Part shown: positions 24,786 to 32,522 of the stretch, one piece after another | Numbering within the stretch: position 1 is the stretch's first letter | How the letters are laid out: the number at the start of each line of letters is the position of its first letter | Assembly (NCBI GenBank): GCA_943333275.1 | Contig: CALQSQ010000064.1 | Span: 1 to 32,568 of the forward strand | Reading direction: 5' to 3' | DNA length: 32,568 bases | Origin: Akkermansia muciniphila | GTDB lineage: Bacteria > Verrucomicrobiota > Verrucomicrobiia > Verrucomicrobiales > V1-33 | The notes under the pieces: model-generated | The model's database searches: none | What the model was told of the DNA's origin: nothing | The model's input: only the letters and a program-made list of their open reading frames with translations | Translations under genes and position numbers: made by a program

Positions 24786-26858
24786 ATGGCTTCCCTCCCC
24801 TCCATCCTCCGGCGTCTGCTCCCCGCCACCTTGCTCATTGGCACCGTCTCCTGCCACCAGGTCAAAAGTGCCGATCTTGCGTCGGTCGCGCCGGCACCGG
24901 AATTGAGTCGCCAGCCCTATCTGCAACTGGCCACGCCCAGTTCCATCCAGGTGCTCTGGCGTCAGCGCATGGAGGCCCGGCCGGTTGTCCGCTGGGGGAC
25001 GGATCCGGCCAGTTTGACCTCCGAGGTGAAGTCTCCGGAGGGTATCGCGACACGACGTCTTGCGGACGACGGGCCAAGTTCGGAGGGCACGCAACCGCTG
25101 CACAGCGCGCCGGATGGCACGCGGCAATACGAGGCCCTGCTGACCGGCCTGCAGCCGGCCACGAAATATTTCTATGCCGTCTTCGATGGAGACACCCGTC
25201 TGACCCCTGCCACGGAGGACTACTCGTTCCGCACCCTGCCGGTCTTTGGATCGGAGGCACCCGCATGGATCTGGGTGGCTGGCGATGGAGGCACCGGTGG
25301 CACGAATCAGGCGGCGGTGCATCAGGCCATGGTGGATTTCACCAAACAGCACAAAATCACGCTCGATATGTTTCTGCACGTCGGAGACATGGCCTATCAG
25401 TCGGGTTTGGATGCGGAATTCCAGGGGCGTTTTTTTGAAATGTATCAGGACACGCTGCGCAACGTGGTGTGCTGGCCGGCCATGGGGAACCATGAGGGCA
25501 TCACTTCCAGAGGGCTCGCAGGAACAGGTCCCTACTACGATTGCTACCGCCTGCCCACCAAGGGCGAGGCCGGGGGCGTGGCGAGCGGTCGCGAGGCTTA
25601 TTACTCCTACGATTTTGGACAGATCCATTGCGTCGTTCTGGATTCCTGCCAGGAAAGCCTGGCCAAGACGCACACGCTGACGCCCCTGGGCGATGCCATG
25701 ATGGAGTGGTTGAAGGCGGATTTGGAAAAATCGCAGGCGCAGTGGCTCATCGCCTACTGGCACCATCCTCCCTACACCAAGGGCAGCCATAACAGCGATT
25801 CGGAAGGCGACTATGAATCCGCCGTCATGCGGGAGAAATTCATTCCGCTGCTGGAATCCGCCGGGGTGGACCTGATCCTCAGCGGTCATTCCCACATCTA
25901 CGAACGCTCCATGCTGCTGGACGGCGCGTATGCCACTCCCACCGTGGCGGAAAACGTCGTGCTGGATGATGGCGATGGCGATCCCAAGGGCGATGGCGCC
26001 TACCTCAAGAGCGCCGGTCGCAAGCCCCACGAAGGATTCGTGGCCGTGGTCACGGGCAATGCCGGCACCAGCCTCAGCCGCATGGGCACGATGCCCGTCA
26101 TGAAAAAAATCATTCTCGAGCACGGATCCGTCCTCATCAACGTGCAGGGCGAAAACCTCCAGGCCATCATGCTCAACAGCGCCGGACAGGTCAGCGATAC
26201 CTTCGCCCTCAGGAAAAGCGGCAGCGTGCCCGCCCGCACCAAAATCGCCCATCCCAAACCCGCGCCGCCCATGCCGCCAGTGACGGTCGTCCGGGCCGAG
26301 GGTCCGAATGTTCCCGGCAGCGATGATCCCAAGACGAAGAAAAATGGCGAAGCCACCCCTCCCGAAGCCTTTACCGACATCATTCCCAGAGGCGACAAAT
26401 GGAAATACATGGTCGATGGCAGCACCGAAGGCTGGGCGAATCCGGAATATGATGACGCGGTCTGGAGCGTCGGCGAGGCCGGTTTCGGCTACGGCGATGG
26501 AGATGATGCCACCAAGATCGAACTCAAGGACAACAAGCAGTTTCGCATCCGGCATCTCTTCAACCTGACCGGCAGCGAAGACCTCACCAAGTTCGGACTG
26601 CTGGTCAGCTACGATGATGGATTTATCGCCTACATCAACGGCATGGAAGTCGCACGCAGTCCCAACATGGTCGGCAATGGCGCGGAGGCCAGGATCATCG
26701 CACCCCATGAAGCCGATGGTAAATTTCTCTACTGGTCGCTTGAAGGCGCGGCCAAACATTTTCGTGCGGGCAAAAATGTCCTCGCGATCCGCGGATGGAA
26801 TGACGATCCCAAGAGTTCGGATTTCACCCTCCATCCCCAGCTCATTCTCGCCAAATAA
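24786..26858 (+). CDS. Purple-acid-phosphatase-like metallophosphoesterase lipoprotein
   Basis: A 690-aa exported protein. The N-terminus (MASLPSILRRLLPATLLIGTVSC) is a signal peptide ending in a possible lipobox Cys. Next is an FN3-like domain typical of purple acid phosphatases (QPYLQLATPSSIQVLWRQRM) near residues 40-145. The catalytic domain has all five metal motifs in order: GDGG (D167), GDMAY, GNHE, WHHPPY and GHSHIYER. These enzymes hydrolyse phosphate mono- or diesters with a bimetal centre. The C-terminal 150 residues, with WANPEYDDAVWSVGEAGFGY and LLVSYDDGFIAYINGMEVAR, look like a galactose-binding-type beta-sandwich that may tether substrate. The start at 24786 is chosen for the signal peptide over an in-frame ATG at 24735. 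The TPR gene follows 3 nt later, so they are co-transcribed. Likely periplasmic or outer-membrane-attached. Confidence 0.9.
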   Translation: MASLPSILRRLLPATLLIGTVSCHQVKSADLASVAPAPELSRQPYLQLATPSSIQVLWRQRMEARPVVRWGTDPASLTSEVKSPEGIATRRLADDGPSSEGTQPLHSAPDGTRQYEALLTGLQPATKYFYAVFDGDTRLTPATEDYSFRTLPVFGSEAPAWIWVAGDGGTGGTNQAAVHQAMVDFTKQHKITLDMFLHVGDMAYQSGLDAEFQGRFFEMYQDTLRNVVCWPAMGNHEGITSRGLAGTGPYYDCYRLPTKGEAGGVASGREAYYSYDFGQIHCVVLDSCQESLAKTHTLTPLGDAMMEWLKADLEKSQAQWLIAYWHHPPYTKGSHNSDSEGDYESAVMREKFIPLLESAGVDLILSGHSHIYERSMLLDGAYATPTVAENVVLDDGDGDPKGDGAYLKSAGRKPHEGFVAVVTGNAGTSLSRMGTMPVMKKIILEHGSVLINVQGENLQAIMLNSAGQVSDTFALRKSGSVPARTKIAHPKPAPPMPPVTVVRAEGPNVPGSDDPKTKKNGEATPPEAFTDIIPRGDKWKYMVDGSTEGWANPEYDDAVWSVGEAGFGYGDGDDATKIELKDNKQFRIRHLFNLTGSEDLTKFGLLVSYDDGFIAYINGMEVARSPNMVGNGAEARIIAPHEADGKFLYWSLEGAAKHFRAGKNVLAIRGWNDDPKSSDFTLHPQLILAK

Positions 26859-26861
26859 ACC

Positions 26862-27755
26862 ATGCGTCGGTTGCTGCTCATCGTTGGACTCACCACTGGC
26901 CTGCAGGCGCACCACGAGCCCGGGGTGACGATTGCCCAGCTGGATGAGCAGATCCAGCGCACCCCGCAGGTCGCCGAGTTGTTTTACCAGCGGGGAGTGG
27001 AACTGCTGGCCATAAACCAGCTGGAAAAAGGCCGCGCCGACTTTGCCGCCGCCCTCGCGCTCAAGACCGACTACCTCCCGGCCAAGCGCTGCATTGCCCA
27101 GATCGATTTCCAATCGGGCAAACCCGCCGAAGCCCTGCAAACGCTGCGCGCGGCACTGGCGGATGTGCCCGCGGAACACCAGTTTCTGCTGCCGGGCTGC
27201 CGGCAGCTTGAGGGGGAAATCCTCCTTTCCATGCACCAGCCGGACGCCGCGCTCAAGGCCCTGGATCAGGCGCTGGACACGAAATTTCCCGAACTCTACA
27301 CCTGGCAGCTCCGCGCGGAAGCCCAGCAGGCGCTGGGGAAAATCGACGAAAGCATCGCGGGCCTCAAGGCCGCCTGGGAAAGAAGCCGCGCCGTCATTCT
27401 GCGCAATGCCTGGATCGATGCCCTGCTGGAGGCCGGCAAGACCGGCGATGCCCTCCCCGTCATCGAAGCGGAACTGGCCGCCAGCCGATTCCGCAGCTCC
27501 TGGCTCATCCGCCGGGCCCGCGCCACGCAGGCCACGGACGCCGCCGCCAGCGCGCAGGACTTGCGCGCCGCCATCGATGAACTCACCCCGCGCCTCGCCA
27601 CGGATCCGCCCGCCGTATCCCTGCTGTGTGATCGCGCCCTGGCCTATACAATGCTGGGCGAATTCAACGCCGCGGAAGCCGACCGCGCCCGAGCCCGCTC
27701 GCTCGGGGCCAGTCCGGCGAATCTCCGCTTGCTAAACAAGGCGCTTTTGCGCTAA
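26862..27755 (+). CDS. Exported TPR-repeat protein
   Basis: A 297-aa protein with a short signal peptide (MRRLLLIVGLTTGLQA, likely cut before HHEPG). The rest is helical with several TPR-like units: VAELFYQRGVELLAINQLEK, GRADFAAALALKTDYLPAKR, then KPAEALQTLRAALADVPAEH and later units around DAALKALDQALDTKFPELY. TPR arrays bind protein partners. It begins 3 nt after the phosphatase stop, so a direct functional tie to that enzyme, such as assembly or scaffolding, is plausible but not shown. The Sel1-repeat gene follows 37 bp downstream. Confidence 0.8.
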   Translation: MRRLLLIVGLTTGLQAHHEPGVTIAQLDEQIQRTPQVAELFYQRGVELLAINQLEKGRADFAAALALKTDYLPAKRCIAQIDFQSGKPAEALQTLRAALADVPAEHQFLLPGCRQLEGEILLSMHQPDAALKALDQALDTKFPELYTWQLRAEAQQALGKIDESIAGLKAAWERSRAVILRNAWIDALLEAGKTGDALPVIEAELAASRFRSSWLIRRARATQATDAAASAQDLRAAIDELTPRLATDPPAVSLLCDRALAYTMLGEFNAAEADRARARSLGASPANLRLLNKALLR

Positions 27756-27792
27756 TACAGCCGCCCCCGGCAAATATCACCCCCACCCTCTC

Positions 27793-29409
27793 ATGAGCAT
27801 TTCCCATCTTCTTTCGCGTCTCGCGCTGCCTGTCATCGCCCTTTCCCTGCTGACCAGTTCCCTGCACGCGCGGTTCGTCAATTATGCCGATCTCCCCAAG
27901 ACGCTTCCCTTCCACGATGCCGTGGAAAAGCTGATCAAGGACGCCAAGGACAAGGACGCCCTCGCCGTCATCAAGACCGCCTCCGATGCCGGGGACAAGG
28001 ATGCGCAGTTCGCCTACGCCTTCGCCCTGCAGAACGCCTATGGCGGCCTGGAAGCCCCCAAGGACAAACCCGGTGCTCTCATTGAGGAAGCCAAGGCCCT
28101 GTATAAAAAGGCCGCCGATGCCGGGCAGCCCTCCGCCCTCAGCAATCTCGGGCTGCTCAAGCTTGCCACCGGCGAGGACGTCAAGACCTCCGTCGCCCTC
28201 ATCGAGGATGCCGCCAATGCCGGCAACGCCCGCGCCCGCATCACCATGGGCGAAATGTACCTCGAGGGCGTCGGCGTCGCCAAGGATCCGGAAATGGCCG
28301 TCCGCTGGTTGCAGCGCGCCCAGGAGGCCGAACCCAGCGAGGCCACCTTCCTGCTCGCCCGCATCCAGGAGGGCGCCAACAACCAGGAAGCCGCCCTCGC
28401 CGGATTCCGCAAGGCCGCCGAGAACCATTACCTCCCCGCCATCGTTTATCTCGGCAACAAAATGCTCTCCGGTCAGGGCGTGAAGATCGATCTCGAGGAG
28501 GCCCGCAAGTGGTTCACCAAGGCCGTCGAAGCCGGGGCCACCGGTGCCAAGGTCAACCTCGGCATCATCGCCGAAACCGAAGCCGTCATCGAAAAATCCA
28601 AGGGCGAATCCGCCGACCAGGCCAAGGCCACCGAAAGTCTCAAAAAGGCCCTCGCCCTCTACAACGAGGCCGCCGCCCTCAAAGTCCCCGATGCCTACAA
28701 CAAGATCGGCTTCTTTTACGAAAATGGCCTGGGCGTCGACAAGGACGAAGCCAAGGCCGCCGAGCAATACAAACTCGGAGCCGATGCCGGACAGGCCTCC
28801 TCCCTCTACCGCCTCGCCCTCATGAATGAGGATGGCCGCGGCGTGAAGGAAAAGAACGAAGCCGAAGCCCTCAATCTCTTCTACACCGCCGCCAAAGGCG
28901 GACTCCCCGCCGCCCAGCTCGCCCTCGGCGAACGCTACCGCGCCGGCAAATCCGGACTCCAGCAGGACCCCGTCGCCGCCCAGGCTTGGTTCGAACGCGC
29001 CGCCCAGGCCGGCGATGTCAACGCACAGCTCCAGCTCGCCAACATGTACGAACGCGGCGAAGCCGGACCCCAGAATTTCAAAGCCGCCTCCGAACTCTAC
29101 CTCGAAGCCGCCAAGAAAAACTCCCCCGTCGCCATGTTCCAACTCGCCGACATGATGGAAAAAGGCCGCGGCATGACCAAGGACTTCATCAAAGCCTACG
29201 GACTCCTCCTCGCCTGCACCAAAATGCTCCCCGCCGACGACAACCTCGGCAAACAAGCCGCCGAGAAACTCACCAATCTCAAAAAGGACATGACCACCGA
29301 GGACCACGCCAAGGGAGACGAGTTCTTCAAACAACTCACCGGCCAGGCCAACGCCCCCAGCCAGCCCGCGCCCCCCACCAAGACCAAGCCCAAGTCGAAA
29401 TCCAAATAA
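27793..29409 (+). CDS. Exported Sel1-repeat protein
   Basis: A 538-aa protein with a signal peptide (MSISHLLSRLALPVIALSLLTSSLHARF) and about ten Sel1-like repeats, each of the A-x-x-G-x(5-8)-A-x(5)-A type. Examples are AKALYKKAADAGQPSALSNL, MAVRWLQRAQEAE, AQAWFERAAQAGDVNAQLQL and AASELYLEAAKKNSPVAMFQ. Sel1 arrays form solenoids that bind proteins. The tail is Pro/Lys-rich. Codons are extremely C-rich at third positions, which creates a long open frame on the other strand. It is the third gene of the phosphatase/TPR/Sel1 cluster and probably co-transcribed. Its partners are unknown. Confidence 0.88.
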   Translation: MSISHLLSRLALPVIALSLLTSSLHARFVNYADLPKTLPFHDAVEKLIKDAKDKDALAVIKTASDAGDKDAQFAYAFALQNAYGGLEAPKDKPGALIEEAKALYKKAADAGQPSALSNLGLLKLATGEDVKTSVALIEDAANAGNARARITMGEMYLEGVGVAKDPEMAVRWLQRAQEAEPSEATFLLARIQEGANNQEAALAGFRKAAENHYLPAIVYLGNKMLSGQGVKIDLEEARKWFTKAVEAGATGAKVNLGIIAETEAVIEKSKGESADQAKATESLKKALALYNEAAALKVPDAYNKIGFFYENGLGVDKDEAKAAEQYKLGADAGQASSLYRLALMNEDGRGVKEKNEAEALNLFYTAAKGGLPAAQLALGERYRAGKSGLQQDPVAAQAWFERAAQAGDVNAQLQLANMYERGEAGPQNFKAASELYLEAAKKNSPVAMFQLADMMEKGRGMTKDFIKAYGLLLACTKMLPADDNLGKQAAEKLTNLKKDMTTEDHAKGDEFFKQLTGQANAPSQPAPPTKTKPKSKSK

Positions 29410-29451
29410 CCGCAGCCAGAGCCTCCGGTATTTGAACCCCCGCTCCCGGAG

Positions 29452-29471
29452 GGGCGACATTCCTGTCGCCC
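29452..29471. repeat. Short inverted repeat after the Sel1 gene
   Basis: GGGCGACA-TTCC-TGTCGCCC, with perfect 8-bp arms, 42 bp past the Sel1 stop. It may help end transcription, but the tract after it is A-rich on the plus strand. A related motif (GCGACA-GCAA-TGTCGC) recurs at 29535-29550. Confidence 0.5.
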
Positions 29472-29487
29472 ATCTAAAAAACCGCGA

Positions 29488-29517
29488 AGCCTGACTCCCT
29501 TGGCAGGAAATCAGGCT
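29488..29517. repeat. Inverted repeat between the two GCGACA palindromes
   Basis: AGCCTGA at 29488-29494 pairs with TCAGGCT at 29511-29517 around a 16-nt loop. Together with the flanking palindromes it forms a compact block of three stem-loops over about 100 bp, which may be a dispersed repetitive element. Confidence 0.4.
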
Positions 29518-29534
29518 CCGCGTTACCGACATCA

Positions 29535-29550
29535 GCGACAGCAATGTCGC
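29535..29550. repeat. Second GCGACA/TGTCGC inverted repeat
   Basis: GCGACA-GCAA-TGTCGC shares its arms with the inverted repeat at 29452-29471 but has a different spacer. Two related palindromes 80 bp apart point to a repetitive intergenic element rather than a single terminator. Confidence 0.45.
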
Positions 29551-29572
29551 CGCGCCCTTTCTCCCCATCCCC

Positions 29573-29614
29573 AATTTTCATTCTGCAATTTTCAATTCTC
29601 AATTTTCAATCCCC
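29573..29614. repeat. Three 14-bp tandem repeats (AATTTTCA type)
   Basis: Three successive 14-bp units all begin AATTTTCA (29573, 29587, 29601) and end in a C/T-rich part. The period is twice that of the heptamer array starting nine bases later. No coding content. Confidence 0.65.
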
Positions 29615-29622
29615 CATCTCCA

Positions 29623-29657
29623 GCCTTTAGTCTTTAGCCTTTCGCCTTTGGCCTTTA
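29623..29657. repeat. Five heptamer tandem repeats (GCCTTTA type)
   Basis: Five 7-bp units in a row: GCCTTTA, GTCTTTA, GCCTTTC, GCCTTTG, GCCTTTA, ending 12 bp before the stop codon of the minus-strand FN3 gene. In form this is like the heptamer short tandem repeats (STRRs) of cyanobacteria. Function unknown; slippage is a likely origin. Confidence 0.7.
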
Positions 29658-29669
29658 CCCTCCCCCTCC

Positions 29670-30311
29670 TCAAAGCACCGTCTCCCCCGCCGGATCCGTC
29701 CACGGCCCCGGGCCCTGGCTGTTCACCCCGCGCACGCGCACCCACACTTTTGTCAGCGGCGTCAGACCATCGATCTTGATCTTCGCGCAGGAAGTCGCCA
29801 CCGGCAGCGGGTGCCAGTCCGCCTCCACATTCGGGTCCCCGCTGTTTATTTGAGGTTCATAGGCATTTACACCGCGAATCTTCCGCGCCTTCGCTATCAA
29901 TTGCCCGCTCACTCCCCGCACCACCTTGAAATCCGACGGCACCGGCGGCACCGCTCCGCCTCCCGTATGCGCCGTATCCTTACGCAGGGAATAGCCGCTT
30001 GTCAGCAGTTTGGACACATCCCCATTGGCTGTCAGTTCCAGATACGGCGCCAGCTTTTTCAGGTAGGTCGTCAGCGCCAGCCGCGCCGCATCCCGCAGCG
30101 CCACCTTCACCGCGTCCCCCGTGGATGCATTGTTGAAGGCTGTCTGGAACGCCGTGAACAACGTCGTCAACGACGCCGGCCCGGACAGCGGGGCCGGCCA
30201 CGGCCCCATGAAATTGGAATTCGACGCCAGGGAATTATTGATTAGCTCCGCCTTGGCCAGGAATTCAGGCAGGGGCAGGATTTCGAATTTAATGATCAGT
30301 TTCGGTTGCAT
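29670..30311 (-). CDS. Hypothetical protein with C-terminal fibronectin type III-like domain
   Basis: A 213-aa protein without a signal peptide. Residues 1-120 are helical and Ala/Leu-rich (MQPKLIIKFEILPLPEFLAK, then FQTAFNNASTGDAVKVALRD). Residues about 125-213 look like an FN3 domain: VPPVPSDFKVVRGVSGQLIA, a central Trp (ADWHPLP), and IDGLTPLTKVWVRVRGVNSQ with GPGPWT near the end. I do not know a function for this architecture. The ATG at 30311 is preferred because the upstream in-frame residues (from 30506) run through AT-rich promoter-like DNA and into the 22-bp repeat region. It is convergent with the Sel1 gene. Confidence 0.72.
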   Translation of the reverse strand: MQPKLIIKFEILPLPEFLAKAELINNSLASNSNFMGPWPAPLSGPASLTTLFTAFQTAFNNASTGDAVKVALRDAARLALTTYLKKLAPYLELTANGDVSKLLTSGYSLRKDTAHTGGGAVPPVPSDFKVVRGVSGQLIAKARKIRGVNAYEPQINSGDPNVEADWHPLPVATSCAKIKIDGLTPLTKVWVRVRGVNSQGPGPWTDPAGETVL

Positions 30312-30376
30312 GGTTACAGGTGTTTTGGGTTGTGGTTTAAGGAACATTCCCCAATCGCAAGGAAACACTCCATAAG

Positions 30377-30407
30377 ATTCTAAACATTTCTCCGAAATTT
30401 GTTTCAA
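30377..30407 (-). promoter_or_regulatory. Possible promoter of the FN3-domain gene
   Basis: On the minus strand TTGAAA (30402-30407) is followed by TAGAAT (30377-30382) after 19 bp, each matching sigma-70 consensus at five of six positions, in a locally AT-rich stretch. It would give a leader of about 60 nt. The spacing is slightly long. Confidence 0.45.
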
Positions 30408-30486
30408 TCTTTCAGAAAGTTTTCTATTTTTCTTTTCCGCTCTCTGGCATGAAACTTGCAAATCAACGCACACACTCCCCGCACTC

Positions 30487-30816
30487 CCCCTGAAGGATTT
30501 CTGCACTCACCCCATAGGCTCCCCACACCTCTTCTATAGGCTTTCCCAGCCTCTCCTATGGGCTCCCCACGCCTCTCCTCCAGGCTTTCTCCGCCTCTCC
30601 CATGCACTCCCTACTCCTTTCCTATAGACCCCCTGCTACTTTCCCATGGACTCTCCCAGTCTCTCCTATAGATCCCTTCCTACTCTCCCATAAACTCCCT
30701 CCACCTCTCCTATAGGCTTCCCCCGCCACTCCTATAGGCTCTCTCGGCCTCTCCTATAGACTCCCATGGCACCTCCTATAGGCTTCCTACCCTTCCACTA
30801 CAGGCTGTTCGGCCCT
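30487..30816. repeat. 15-unit, 22-bp tandem array with CCTATAGG core
   Basis: The 330 bp divide into fifteen units of exactly 22 bp with no indels. Units start at 30487, 30509, 30531 and every 22 bp to 30795. The consensus begins CTCCTATAGGCT and continues with a C-rich part often ending CGCCT. The core CCTATAGG is self-complementary. Six units keep CTATAGG intact, and units in the second half are closest to consensus; the outer ones are worn. The 22-bp period is not a multiple of three, so the array is not coding. It fills the middle of an 866-bp stretch (30312-31177) without a gene. It is not a CRISPR array, because there are no spacers. Confidence 0.88.
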
Positions 30817-31177
30817 TCTGACAGCGCCCGAACCGGGAAATGCCCAAATCCTCCCGTGCTCCTCCTCTGGCAGGGCCACCCTACGCCACGCCAACTCGCC
30901 TGAAGACCATCCTCCCCCAACTCTCCTTCACACATGTACGGGCTTCAGCCTTCTTTCATGGAATGCTTGCCAAGCCGAACGCCCCCTCCTATATAAATCC
31001 AACCTTCATGCCGCACCCTGTCGCCGACTATCTTACTGATCTGATCTGCACCGATCTGCACCAGTAAATTGCCTATCCCTTTACGCCGGTCCCTTTACGC
31101 CGGAACCCACGCGCATGACCCAAGGTCTCAACATTTGTGTTGCTGATCACGCGCCTGCCGGACTAAATCTCCCCCCC
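30817..31177. other. Gene-free stretch between the 22-bp array and the GloVer gene
   Basis: No convincing gene, RNA or promoter seen. A 75-codon open frame at 30840-31067 has no recognisable content. A short direct repeat (CCCTTTACGCCGG) occurs twice in succession at about 31077-31102. Confidence 0.5.
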
Positions 31178-32449
31178 ATGAAACCCGCCCTCCTCAAGAC
31201 CCTCGCCATCGTCCTCATCGGCGCGCTGGCGTTCCTCCTCGGATGGCACCTGCTCCACGGAGGCTGGGAGAATCTCAAGGAGGACTGGACGGGGAAATAC
31301 CGGGACAGATCCCATCCGAGCGTTGGGGCGCTGGCACTGGGGCCGGATGGCTACTACTGGGGCGTTACCTCTGACAGCGACGACATGCCAGGTTACCTCT
31401 ACAAGATGAAGGCGGATGGCTCGGACTGGAAACGCGTCAACACCTTCCGCACTAATGCGTCCCCTCCTGTTGGACTCAATCCCGTGGGAGGCTTGGTTTC
31501 TAATGGCGTGGACTCCCTGCTGGGGGTCACCCTCCGGATTGGGAAGGAGCCAGATTACGGCACGCTCTACAAGATCAACGCCGCAACGGGGGTGCTCACG
31601 ACCTTGGTACGGTTCTCGGGTAACACCGGTCCCCACTTGGGGAGGAGTCCCCATGCCACGCTGGCCCCTGCTGGTAGCGGGGTTTTCTGGGGGAGCACTT
31701 GGGGGGGAGGAACCAATGACTTGGGGACGATCTTCAAGTTCCACCCCACCACGGGCGTGCTCACCACCGTCGTGGAATTCCCCGCCTTACCTGATCCTCG
31801 CGGCGGCCCGCTTGGGCCAACCGACGCGCTGGTCAACGATGGCCACGGTTCCTGGTGGGGGACAAATCTCTTTGGTGGGGCACAGCAATGCGGAACCGTC
31901 TTCAGGGTGAATGCCACCACCGGGGAACTGACGAGCGTTATGGAGTTCACCACAGGCAAGGGAGGCGAACGGCCGAGGGGGAGTCTGGTCAGTGACGGGG
32001 CGGGCTTCCTGTGGGGAACGTGTTCCCAAGGTGGGAAGGGAACCGGGACCCTCTTCAAGGTGAATGCCACCACGGGCGCCCTCACGACGGTAGTGGAGTT
32101 CACCGGCGAGAAAGGAAGCAACCTCGGTACGAATCCTCAAACGGCACTGGTCAGCGACGGACACGGTTTCCTGTGGGGAAGCACTCCGCTGGGGGGAAGG
32201 GATGACGCAGGCACTCTCTTCAAAGTGGACATCGCCAGCGGGGCGCTCACCACGCTGGTGGAGTTCGATGAGAAGCAATCCCATCACAAGGGATATGGCC
32301 CCAACGCACCGTTGGTCAGCGACGGCCACGGCGCATTCCTCGGCACCACTTCGCGCGGCGGGAAGAAGAACGCGGGGACGATCTTCAAGATCGACATCGC
32401 CACGGGCGTGCTGTCCACGCTGGTGGAGCTCGGGAAAGTGGGGCCTTGA
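31178..32449 (+). CDS. GloVer-repeat (TIGR03803-like) beta-propeller protein
   Basis: A 423-aa protein with an N-terminal membrane anchor or signal (MKPALLKTLAIVLIGALAFL, then LGWHLLHGG) and seven repeats of about 50 residues. Each ends in G-T-L/I/V-F/Y-K-V/I-x-x-x-T-G-x-L-T-T-L-V-x-F, e.g. GTLYKINAATGVLTTLVRF and GTLFKVNATTGALTTVVEF. Between these are SDGHGFLWGST-type stretches with GG. This matches the Gloeobacter/Verrucomicrobia GloVer repeat; seven units suggest one closed seven-bladed propeller. The first and last units are the most divergent. The start at 31178 puts the hydrophobic segment near the N-terminus; an in-frame ATG at 31115 is possible. Likely anchored outside the cytoplasmic membrane; function unknown. 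It is the only GloVer gene here and seems to be transcribed alone. Confidence 0.88.
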   Translation: MKPALLKTLAIVLIGALAFLLGWHLLHGGWENLKEDWTGKYRDRSHPSVGALALGPDGYYWGVTSDSDDMPGYLYKMKADGSDWKRVNTFRTNASPPVGLNPVGGLVSNGVDSLLGVTLRIGKEPDYGTLYKINAATGVLTTLVRFSGNTGPHLGRSPHATLAPAGSGVFWGSTWGGGTNDLGTIFKFHPTTGVLTTVVEFPALPDPRGGPLGPTDALVNDGHGSWWGTNLFGGAQQCGTVFRVNATTGELTSVMEFTTGKGGERPRGSLVSDGAGFLWGTCSQGGKGTGTLFKVNATTGALTTVVEFTGEKGSNLGTNPQTALVSDGHGFLWGSTPLGGRDDAGTLFKVDIASGALTTLVEFDEKQSHHKGYGPNAPLVSDGHGAFLGTTSRGGKKNAGTIFKIDIATGVLSTLVELGKVGP

Positions 32450-32522
32450 GGAGCGCGGATTTTCAATCCGCCCCGCAGCACAAAGCACCCATCCAGTGGG
32501 GCGGATTCCAAATCCGCGCTCC
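32450..32522. repeat. Large imperfect inverted repeat after the GloVer gene
   Basis: Two 25-bp arms (32450-32474 and 32498-32522) are reverse complements with two mismatches around a 23-bp loop. Each arm is itself a palindrome: GCGGATT-TTC-AATCCGC on the left and GCGGATT-CCA-AATCCGC on the right. The whole can fold as one long hairpin or as two small ones. It begins two bases after the GloVer stop codon, so it could end or protect that mRNA. Its nested form suggests a dispersed repeat such as a REP-type element. Confidence 0.75.

Noticed and set aside
24750..27236. 828-codon open frame on the minus strand opposite the phosphatase and TPR genes
   Set aside because: The plus strand has clear phosphatase motifs and TPR units over the same bases; the minus-strand product has no recognisable domain.
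27664..29574. 636-codon open frame on the minus strand opposite the Sel1 gene
   Set aside because: Gly/Glu/Phe/Val-rich low-complexity product caused by the C-rich third codon positions of the Sel1 gene; no family resemblance.
30404..30607. Small minus-strand gene in the 22-bp array
   Set aside because: The frame runs through tandem repeats with a period not divisible by three and has no start signal.
30487..30816. CRISPR array
   Set aside because: Units follow one another directly at 22 bp with no unique spacers, and there are no cas genes.
30840..31067. 75-codon plus-strand gene
   Set aside because: No ribosome site, no domain, composition like the surrounding non-coding DNA.
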